A stretch of 12,677 nt of DNA from Thiobacillus sp. (GTDB taxonomy: Bacteria; Pseudomonadota; Gammaproteobacteria; Burkholderiales; Thiobacillaceae), in assembly GCA_024710445.1 (NCBI GenBank), contig JANJUT010000116.1, positions 1-12,677 on the forward strand, read 5' to 3'. Position numbers and translations under genes: made by a program. The notes below the pieces were generated by a model. That model saw nothing but the letters and a program-made list of their open reading frames with translations. It was not told the origin of the DNA and searched no databases. Positions 7,592 to 12,677 of the stretch are shown here, in pieces. How positions within the stretch are numbered: position 1 is the first letter of the stretch; every line of letters starts with the position of its first letter.

Positions 7592-7670
7592 CAGTCGGGT
7601 AGAATCGCAGATTGTTCTTTTCCTGATTTTACGTCGCCCGGCCGGATTCTGCCGCCGGCGACCGAATGGC
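7592..7670. promoter_or_regulatory. Divergent promoter region between the ABC operon and yffB-dapE
   Basis: This 79-nt gap separates two divergent genes and must hold both 5' ends. On the plus strand, TAGAAT at 7600-7605 is a fair -10 element for yffB, with a weak TGGACG at 7575-7580 at a long 19-nt spacing. On the minus strand, TAAAAT (plus positions 7626-7631) is a fair -10 for the ABC gene with no convincing -35. Neither gene has a strong Shine-Dalgarno sequence. Promoter positions are therefore guesses. Confidence 0.35.
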
Positions 7671-8018
7671 ATGACACTCTTTGGCATTCCCAACTGCACC
7701 ACTGTCAAGAAAGCGCGCGCCTGGCTAGCCGGACACGCACTTGATTGCACCTTCCACGATTTCAGGAAACAGGGCGTCGATGCGGCCTGGTTGCGCAAGG
7801 TTGTGGCTGAGACTGGCTGGCAGGCTTTGGTCAACACGCGCGGCACCACCTGGCGCAAGCTTTCCGATGCGGAAAAAGCCGCCGTCAGCGACGAAGCCAG
7901 TGCAATTGCCCTGATGCAGGCCCAGCCCAGCGTGATCAAGCGGCCAGTGCTGGAACATGACGGTCGCTACCACCTCGGTTTTGCCGAAGACCAATATCAA
8001 GCCATTTTTGGAGTGTGA
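7671..8018 (+). CDS. yffB: ArsC/Spx-like thioredoxin-fold protein, YffB family
   Basis: The protein has 115 residues. It begins MTLFGIPNCTTVKKARAWL, with a single active-site-position cysteine C9 where thioredoxin-fold reductases would have CxxC. It continues with FHDFRKQG (28-35), RGTTWRKL (57-64) and IKRPVL (89-94), all hallmarks of the YffB branch of the ArsC/Spx family. True arsenate reductase activity is doubtful: YffB proteins are usually described as glutathione-linked thiol proteins, and their cellular role is poorly defined. It ends 6 nt before dapE, matching the arrangement in Escherichia coli, where yffB also precedes dapE. An upstream ATG at 7666 is in another frame. The Shine-Dalgarno sequence is weak. 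Confidence 0.9.
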   Translation: MTLFGIPNCTTVKKARAWLAGHALDCTFHDFRKQGVDAAWLRKVVAETGWQALVNTRGTTWRKLSDAEKAAVSDEASAIALMQAQPSVIKRPVLEHDGRYHLGFAEDQYQAIFGV

Positions 8019-8024
8019 CCCGAC

Positions 8025-9170
8025 ATGGCAAATGAAACACCCAAGAACGAGTCCCTGGCGCTTGCAGTCGAACTGCTCAAGCGGCATTCACTGACGCCCG
8101 ACGATGCGGGCTGCCAGGATATTGTTGCCGCACGCCTGGAAAAACTCGGCTTTCACATCGAACGCATGAATCACAACGGCGTCGATAATCTGTGGGCTCG
8201 CCTGGGTACCAGCGCGCCGCTGGTCTGTTTTGCCGGCCATACCGATGTCGTGCCGACCGGGCCGCTGGATCAATGGCTGTCCGCCCCGTTTGAGCCAACC
8301 ATCCGCGACGGCCAGTTATATGCGCGCGGTGCCGCTGACATGAAAAGCTCGATCGCCGCTTTTGTCACGGCAACCGAACGCTTCCTGGCCGCCCACCCCG
8401 ATCACATGGGCTCAATCGCCTTTCTGCTCACCGCGGATGAAGAAGGCCCTGCCACCGATGGCACCGTACGCGTGGTCGAAACCCTGAAAGCGCGTAGCGA
8501 ATTGCTCGATTATTGCATCGTGGGCGAGCCCACCAGCGCGGCCGAGTTCGGTGACACCATCAAGAATGGCCGCCGCGGTTCCCTGTCCGGGACCCTGCGC
8601 ATCCAGGGCGTGCAAGGCCATATCGCCTACCCGCATCTGGCCAGGAATCCCATCCACCTCGCTGCACCGGCGATTGCCGAACTGGCCGATACCATGTGGG
8701 ACGAGGGCAATGCCTGGTTTCCGCCCACCACCTGGCAGATCTCCAACATCCATGCCGGCACCGGAGCGACCAATGTCATCCCCGACATGATCGAGATCCA
8801 GTTCAATTTCCGGTTTTCCACCGCCAGCACGGCCGATGGCCTGATGGATGCGATGAACGAGATTCTCGAAAGTCACGGCCTCGACTTCGAAATCGACTGG
8901 AACCTGTCGGGCAAACCTTTTCTGACTCCACGCGGTCCGTTGTGCGATCGACTCAGCGAGGCCATCCACGAAGTCACCGGCATCACCCCCGGACTTTCCA
9001 CCACGGGCGGCACCTCGGATGGGCGCTTTATCGCCGATATCTGCCGCGAGGTGGTCGAATTCGGCCCGCTCAACGCGAGCATCCACAAGCTGAATGAACA
9101 CGTGGCAGTGGAAGACATCGAGCAACTGGCGGAGATTTACCAGAAGACGCTGGAAAAGCTGCTGGGGTAA
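8025..9170 (+). CDS. dapE: Succinyl-diaminopimelate desuccinylase
   Basis: This 381-residue M20-family metallohydrolase removes succinate from N-succinyl-LL-2,6-diaminopimelate in the succinylase branch of lysine and meso-diaminopimelate synthesis, in the cytoplasm. All ligands of the two-zinc site line up with the family: H72 (GHTDVVP), bridging D105 (GAADMKSS), catalytic base E139 and ligand E140 (DEE), E168 (VGEPT), and H354 (IHKLNEH). These are offset by five from Haemophilus DapE. The insertion/dimerisation domain lies about 185-295, with [12 protein letters not shown] and the GATNVIP segment. The length is normal. A GGAG at 8010-8013 lies 11 nt before the ATG. It follows yffB after 6 nt and is probably cotranscribed. 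Confidence 0.97.
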   Translation: MANETPKNESLALAVELLKRHSLTPDDAGCQDIVAARLEKLGFHIERMNHNGVDNLWARLGTSAPLVCFAGHTDVVPTGPLDQWLSAPFEPTIRDGQLYARGAADMKSSIAAFVTATERFLAAHPDHMGSIAFLLTADEEGPATDGTVRVVETLKARSELLDYCIVGEPTSAAEFGDTIKNGRRGSLSGTLRIQGVQGHIAYPHLARNPIHLAAPAIAELADTMWDEGNAWFPPTTWQISNIHAGTGATNVIPDMIEIQFNFRFSTASTADGLMDAMNEILESHGLDFEIDWNLSGKPFLTPRGPLCDRLSEAIHEVTGITPGLSTTGGTSDGRFIADICREVVEFGPLNASIHKLNEHVAVEDIEQLAEIYQKTLEKLLG

Positions 9171-9177
9171 ATCTTTC

Positions 9178-9292
9178 TTTCATCCGCGAAGGACGCGAAG
9201 AAAAACAAAACCTTAACTGTTAACAATCAGGTGATTGTGCTCTTGTTCTCAAGGTTTTACTTCGCGTATCTTCGCGTCCTTCGCGGATAAAA
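9178..9292. repeat. Palindromic intergenic element with 20-bp inverted arms
   Basis: The dapE-prmB gap contains perfect 20-bp inverted arms at 9182-9201 and 9269-9288 (right arm TCTTCGCGTCCTTCGCGGAT). After one mismatch they extend by three more pairs (9178-9180 with 9290-9292). Inside are a second inverted pair, AAAACCTT (9207-9214) and AAGGTTTT (9251-9258), and an inner hairpin CAATCA-GG-TGATTG (9224-9237). The right half also has three spaced CTTCGCG units (9260, 9270, 9279). No coding region is present. It resembles dispersed intergenic palindromes or non-autonomous MITE-like elements seen in many bacteria. It could also fold in mRNA and attenuate or stabilise the transcript. Only one copy lies in this window. 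Confidence 0.75.
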
Positions 9293-9307
9293 TATTTTGA
9301 GTTTGAA

Positions 9308-10210
9308 ATGAAACACTTCGAAGACACCGAATCCCTCATCACCGTGCGCGACTGGCTGCGCTTTGCGGTGTCGCGCTTCAACGAAGCCAAACTGTCCTTT
9401 GGCCACGGCTCGGACAACGCTTTTGACGAAGCAGCCTACCTGATCCTGCACACCCTGCATCTGCCGCTCGACCGGCTCGACCCCTTCCTCGACGCCAGCC
9501 TGACGCATGGCGAATCGGAACAGGTTCAGGCCGTGATCGAACGTCGCGTCAGGGAGCGCCTGCCTGCTGCCTACCTCACCCACGAAGCCTGGCTGGGTGA
9601 GCACCCGTTCTACGTTGACGAGCGTGTGATCGTGCCGCGTTCCCACATCGCCGGGTTGCTGCACGAGCAGCTTGCGCCGTGGATAGAAAGCCCGGATGAC
9701 GTGACAAGCGTGCTGGACATGTGCACAGGGTCCGGCTGCCTGGCCATTCTGGCAGCCCTGAATTTTCCCCAGGCCCAGGTGGATGCCGTTGATCTCTCAA
9801 AGGATGCGCTGGAGGTGGCCGCCCGCAATATCGCCGATTACGGACTGGATGACCGGATCGAGCGCATCGAATCGGATCTGTTCACGGCGCTGGATGGCCG
9901 CACCTACGATGTCATCCTCAGCAATCCACCCTATGTGAATGCCGAGTCGGTAGCGGCGCTGCCGCCGGAATATCTGGCAGAACCTGCGCTGGCGCTGGGA
10001 TCGGGCGAAGATGGCCTGGACGCCACCCGGGAAATCCTGAGTCAGGCCAAGGCCCACCTCAATCCCGGAGGCCTGCTGGTGGTGGAAATCGGTCACAACC
10101 GCGACGTTCTCGAAGTTGCCTATCCCAACCTGCCCTTTACCTGGCTGGATACGGAAAGCGGCGATCAGTTCGTGTTCATGCTGCGACGCGAGGACCTCCC
10201 GGCCGACTAA
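9308..10210 (+). CDS. prmB: Ribosomal protein L3 N5-glutamine methyltransferase
   Basis: This 300-residue class I SAM-dependent methyltransferase modifies a glutamine side chain of ribosomal protein L3. The N-terminal helical domain (about 1-95) carries the PrmB-type opening and YLTHEAWLGEHPFYVDERVIVPRS (90 onward, substrate side). This distinguishes it from PrmC, the release-factor enzyme. SAM-binding motif I is DMCTGSGCLA (137-146), and VDAVDLS (158-164) binds the ribose. The NPPY catalytic motif is at 206-209. EYLAEPALALGSGEDGLD (221-238) is the usual conserved block after NPPY. It lies 137 nt after dapE, separated by the palindromic element, and converges with gnd after 9 nt. A recognisable Shine-Dalgarno sequence is weak (TTGAG near 9298). 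Confidence 0.95.
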   Translation: MKHFEDTESLITVRDWLRFAVSRFNEAKLSFGHGSDNAFDEAAYLILHTLHLPLDRLDPFLDASLTHGESEQVQAVIERRVRERLPAAYLTHEAWLGEHPFYVDERVIVPRSHIAGLLHEQLAPWIESPDDVTSVLDMCTGSGCLAILAALNFPQAQVDAVDLSKDALEVAARNIADYGLDDRIERIESDLFTALDGRTYDVILSNPPYVNAESVAALPPEYLAEPALALGSGEDGLDATREILSQAKAHLNPGGLLVVEIGHNRDVLEVAYPNLPFTWLDTESGDQFVFMLRREDLPAD

Positions 10211-10219
10211 GAAGTTACA

Positions 10220-11134
10220 TCACTTGCCCAGGCTCTTCACGTCATGCCCGCCAAAGGCATTGCGCATCAGCGAAAGCAGGCGATAGTTGTAGCCCCTGTC
10301 GTCCTGGCTGGCGAAGCGCATCTGCAGGGCCAGGGTCAACACAGGGGCGGCGATGCCCTGTTCAACCGAGTCGATCACGGTCCAGCGCCCTTCCCCTGAA
10401 TCGGATACATAGGGCGCAACATTGGCCAGTTCCTGATCCCCTTTCAGGGCATCGGCGGTCAGGTCGAGCAGCCAGCTTCTGACCACCGAACTGTGGCGCC
10501 ACAGTTCAGTGAGCTGCGCCAGGTCGAAATTGAATTCCTGCTTGCCCTTCAGGAGATCGAGGCCCTCGGCCAGTGCCTGCATCATTCCGTATTCGATGCC
10601 GTTGTGGATCATCTTGGAATAGTGTCCCGCTCCGACCGGGCCGACATGCGCCCAGCCGCGATCCGCCGCCGGTGCCAGCGCCTTGAGTACCGGCTCCAGC
10701 GTTTGCGCCACTTCGGGGGTCGCGCCCACCATCAGGCAATAGCCATTTTCCAGCCCCCACACCCCGCCCGAGGTACCGGCATCCATGAAGCCGATACCCT
10801 GCTCCGCCAGCCAGGCGCCACGGCGCTGGCTTTCCTTGTAATTGGAGTTGCCACCATCGACCACGATATCGCCCCTGGAAAGCCTGGGGGCCAGCTCCTG
10901 CAACTGCTTTTCAGTGGGATCGCCGCTCGGCAGCATCAGCCAGACCACACGTGGCGAGGTGAGCTTGTCGACCGCATCCAGCGCCGAGCTTGCCGCGATC
11001 ATGCCCACTTCGTCCGCCAATCCGGCCACTACTTCCGGATTGCGGTCATACCCCACCACCTCCAGACCCGAACGACGCATGCGGCGCGTCATGTTGCCAC
11101 CCATTTTCCCCAAACCGATCAGTGCTAAACGCAT
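10220..11134 (-). CDS. gnd: 6-phosphogluconate dehydrogenase (decarboxylating), short NAD-type
   Basis: This 304-residue enzyme should oxidatively decarboxylate 6-phosphogluconate to ribulose 5-phosphate. The Rossmann loop is GLGKMG (7-12). The substrate block is DAGTSGGVWGLENG (118-131). The catalytic helix is GAGHYSKMIHNGIEYG, with K174, N178 and E181. The C-terminal helical domain carries VAPYVSDSGEGRW. It is about 300 residues rather than ~470, which places it in the short YqeC/GndA-like class. D30 at the end of the second strand (VVGYDRNP) replaces the NRT-type NADP signature, which suggests NAD use by family rules. The ATG at 11134 has an AAGGAA Shine-Dalgarno sequence about 6 nt upstream. 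An in-frame ATG at 11158 would only add eight residues before the Rossmann fold. Zwf and other pathway partners are not in view. Confidence 0.92.
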   Translation of the reverse strand: MRLALIGLGKMGGNMTRRMRRSGLEVVGYDRNPEVVAGLADEVGMIAASSALDAVDKLTSPRVVWLMLPSGDPTEKQLQELAPRLSRGDIVVDGGNSNYKESQRRGAWLAEQGIGFMDAGTSGGVWGLENGYCLMVGATPEVAQTLEPVLKALAPAADRGWAHVGPVGAGHYSKMIHNGIEYGMMQALAEGLDLLKGKQEFNFDLAQLTELWRHSSVVRSWLLDLTADALKGDQELANVAPYVSDSGEGRWTVIDSVEQGIAAPVLTLALQMRFASQDDRGYNYRLLSLMRNAFGGHDVKSLGK

Positions 11135-11354
11135 GAGATTCCTTTCGATGAAAACCATTCAAGAGATGACGCATGACCGCGCTTGCGGGCATATGCCGAA
11201 CGTTCATAACAACAGGCTCAAGCTCCATTCCAGCACACCCCCGTCGAATTGCCAGAAACGCCGCAATGCCGCGCACCGGTTTCAGGGATGCAAGTTCAAA
11301 AGCATCAAGTAGGGGTTAACGGCCAGAAACCCTGATTTCTGAGTGACGACTGAT
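11135..11354. other. 220-nt intergenic region between hydrogenase protease and gnd
   Basis: Both flanking genes are on the minus strand. I see no credible small gene and no clear sigma-70 promoter for gnd. The only structure is an inverted repeat CAGAAA-CCCTGA-TTTCTG at 11324-11341, just downstream of the protease stop. It has a 6-bp stem without a following T-run, so at best it is a weak terminator or mRNA 3'-end structure for the hydrogenase operon. Confidence 0.4.
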
Positions 11355-11816
11355 TTACGGCAATTCGGCGGCGAGTCGCGCGGCAAGTCGTTGCGCGCTG
11401 GCCTGAATGGCTTCTCCGGCAGGACACCCCACGCATACCTGTCCGGCTTCGATGCCGTATATATCCAGCCGGTCGGGCAGTCCACCCAGTTCTCGCGCCA
11501 GCGACAAAGCGTCGACCACACCCAGGCCGTGGCTGGACAGACCATGACGGTATTCCGGCCAGTTCTGGCCGTCAAAATGATGAATCAGTCCTGCCTGCGT
11601 GCCGACTCCCCCAGGTCCTGACATCGCGTCGATCAGGATGACCCAGTCAGCCTGCGCCAGCAGGGGAATCAGGCTGGCGCCCGGGCGGTCCAGCTTCTCG
11701 AAGTGCAAATCGTCCCCCGTCCGCAAGCCACTGTTCGACAAGGCATCGATGACCAGCCAGCCGGCCTGATCGTCGCCCGACGGCGAGCCGATACCCAGGA
11801 TGCGTATCCGGCTCAT
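11355..11816 (-). CDS. [NiFe]-hydrogenase maturation protease (HyaD/HoxW family)
   Basis: This 153-residue cytosolic endopeptidase removes the C-terminal extension of the hydrogenase large subunit once nickel is inserted. It starts MSRIRILGIGSPSGDDQAG, the family's nucleotide-fold-like opening. The nickel-sensing residues are present: D16 (in the position of HybD E16), D63 (ILIDAMSG), and H96 (SSHGLG). GLPDRLDIYGIEAG (112-125) matches the conserved GixP-type block. The ATG overlaps the stop of the large-subunit gene as ATGA (11813-11816), so the protease is probably translated together with its substrate. The first motif has Ser where Asn is usual (GIGS rather than GIGN), a modest variation. 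No system-specific gene name is given because the hydrogenase type cannot be fully fixed. Confidence 0.92.
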   Translation of the reverse strand: MSRIRILGIGSPSGDDQAGWLVIDALSNSGLRTGDDLHFEKLDRPGASLIPLLAQADWVILIDAMSGPGGVGTQAGLIHHFDGQNWPEYRHGLSSHGLGVVDALSLARELGGLPDRLDIYGIEAGQVCVGCPAGEAIQASAQRLAARLAAELP

Positions 11817-12677
11817 GTCCGCTCGACGTTCAGGTTCAGGAAATGCGTCGCGCAGGAAATGCAGGGATCGTAGTTGCGGATGACCTTTTCGCAGTGCAGC
11901 CGCAATGCATCGTCCGGCTGGTCCAGCCCGAAATTGAGCAGCGACAGCCGCAGGTCTTCCTCGATGCGGCCCTGATTCTGGCTGGTCGGCGGCACGATGC
12001 GCGCGTTGACCACGCAACCGCTGTCGTCCATTTCATAGCGATGCCACAGCAGGCCGCGCGGCGCTTCGGTGCAGGCCGTGGCCACGCCGGCACGCGGCGT
12101 AACCGGCACAAACGGCGAATCCGGCAGGCGATAGGTGTCGAGCAGGCGCAGCGCTTCGTGCAGGGCCAGCAGAATTTCCACCGCCCGCGCCACCAGGCTG
12201 TGGAACAGGTTGCGGCTGGGCAATGCGAGACCCGTTTCGGCCAGCAGCGCGTTGACCCGTTCGGGCAGATTCGCGTGATTCAGGTTGAGACGGGCCAGCG
12301 GCCCGACCAGATACGGCTGCTGCCGGTAGGTGCTGAACAGCGCGGTGGAAAAGGTCTCATGGCGTTCGGCAAAGCAGGCATCGAACGCTTCGGCTTCGAT
12401 GCGCAGCCCGTCGCTGGCACCGATCTGCCCGCGCTCGATGGCGTAGTCGCGCGGATGCTGCACCGCGACCGACACGAAATCCTGATCGTCCTGCGGCACC
12501 GGGATCGTGGCCGCCCAGCGGATCAGGGCTTCGGCCTCCGGCAACGCGGTGCGCAGTTTTTCCCGGATGGCGGCGATGCGGGACTGCTCGGGCGCGGCAT
12601 GAAAGCCACCGACGCGTATCCCCACCGGATGCACCGAACGGGCGCCAAACAATTCCATCAGTTCGTTGCCCAAAGCC
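11813..12677 (-). CDS. Group 3 [NiFe]-hydrogenase large (alpha) subunit, C-terminal part
   Basis: About 287 C-terminal residues are visible; the 5' end, with the first RxCGxC nickel motif, lies beyond the right edge. The codon at 12673 is TTG within an open frame and is not a true start. Recognisable blocks are GARSVHPVGIRVGGF, TEAPRGLLWHRYEMD and the VPPTSQNQ-IEEDL stretch. The C-terminal nickel/iron ligands are in DPCISCATH (11843-11869). After the His of that motif come nine residues (FLNLNVERT), the peptide expected to be cleaved by the adjacent protease. EAPRG with a following TSQN and NYDPCISC resembles soluble group 3 enzymes, most like NADP-coupled 3b (sulfhydrogenase-type) rather than HoxH, but I hold the subgroup loosely. 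The small subunit and electron-transfer genes would be expected upstream, outside the window. Confidence 0.93.
   Translation of the reverse strand, partial: ALGNELMELFGARSVHPVGIRVGGFHAAPEQSRIAAIREKLRTALPEAEALIRWAATIPVPQDDQDFVSVAVQHPRDYAIERGQIGASDGLRIEAEAFDACFAERHETFSTALFSTYRQQPYLVGPLARLNLNHANLPERVNALLAETGLALPSRNLFHSLVARAVEILLALHEALRLLDTYRLPDSPFVPVTPRAGVATACTEAPRGLLWHRYEMDDSGCVVNARIVPPTSQNQGRIEEDLRLSLLNFGLDQPDDALRLHCEKVIRNYDPCISCATHFLNLNVERT

Noticed and set aside
7641..7659. GCCGG / CCGGC inverted repeat before yffB as an operator
   Set aside because: The arms are only 5 bp in GC-rich DNA, so chance is sufficient explanation.
5789..7744. A 651-residue open frame on the plus strand opposite the ABC transporter
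   Set aside because: It mirrors a well-supported Atm1-type gene, has His/Gln/Arg-rich composition and no domain, and would run through the divergent promoter region.
7592..7939. N-terminal extension of the ABC protein to 7939
   Set aside because: It overlaps the conserved yffB gene on the other strand and adds 116 residues absent from Atm1-type exporters.
12671..12673. TTG as the start codon of the hydrogenase subunit
   Set aside because: The frame stays open to the window edge, the following residues are mid-protein, and the N-terminal RxCGxC motif is missing, so the gene is truncated by the window.
1..12677. CRISPR array, tRNA/rRNA genes, insertion sequence, phage genes
   Set aside because: No regularly spaced direct repeats, cloverleaf or rRNA-like sequence, or transposase/integrase-like proteins were seen on either strand.

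Overview
The window looks like a chromosomal segment from a GC-rich betaproteobacterium. An affiliation near the Nitrosomonadales or Thiobacillus-type sulfur/hydrogen oxidisers is possible, but that is an inference from gene content, not a phylogenetic test. Supporting points are the order yffB-dapE-prmB, which is common in beta- and gammaproteobacteria, a UMF1-type MFS protein, an Atm1-type ABC exporter, and a soluble group 3 [NiFe] hydrogenase. Nothing seen points to a plasmid, phage or integrative element. Genes are tightly packed in short operons, and no tRNA, rRNA, CRISPR array or insertion sequence was found.

Layout. (1) Positions 2-3692, plus strand: a signalling operon. It holds the C-terminal part of a sensor histidine kinase, a stand-alone Rcp1-like receiver protein, and a large REC-PAS-PAS-GGDEF-EAL protein. 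The genes are chained by 1-nt and 4-nt overlaps, so phosphotransfer signalling is probably wired to cyclic-di-GMP. The GGDEF half keeps its active site and I-site, but the EAL half has lost key acidic residues. (2) Positions 3793-4029, plus strand: a 78-residue protein with an HMA/ferredoxin-like pattern but no CxxC metal motif. (3) Positions 4050-7591, minus strand: an operon of an Atm1/HMT1-type ABC exporter, a UMF1-family MFS transporter and a GNAT acetyltransferase. A short dispersed-type repeat sits at the ABC/MFS junction and encodes the start of the MFS protein. (4) Positions 7671-10210, plus strand: yffB (ArsC/Spx-like), dapE (lysine/peptidoglycan precursor synthesis) and prmB (ribosomal protein L3 methylation). 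A 115-bp palindromic element lies between dapE and prmB. (5) Positions 10220-11134, minus strand: a short-form 6-phosphogluconate dehydrogenase that looks NAD-dependent. (6) Positions 11355-12677, minus strand: a hydrogenase maturation protease and the C-terminal two-thirds or so of a group 3 [NiFe]-hydrogenase large subunit that runs off the right edge. The protease gene overlaps the gene of its presumed substrate by 4 nt.

No wholly new system is evident. The most unusual items are the substituted EAL domain inside an otherwise intact diguanylate cyclase, the repeat-derived N-terminus of the MFS protein, the nested palindromic element between dapE and prmB, and the CxxC-less HMA-like protein.
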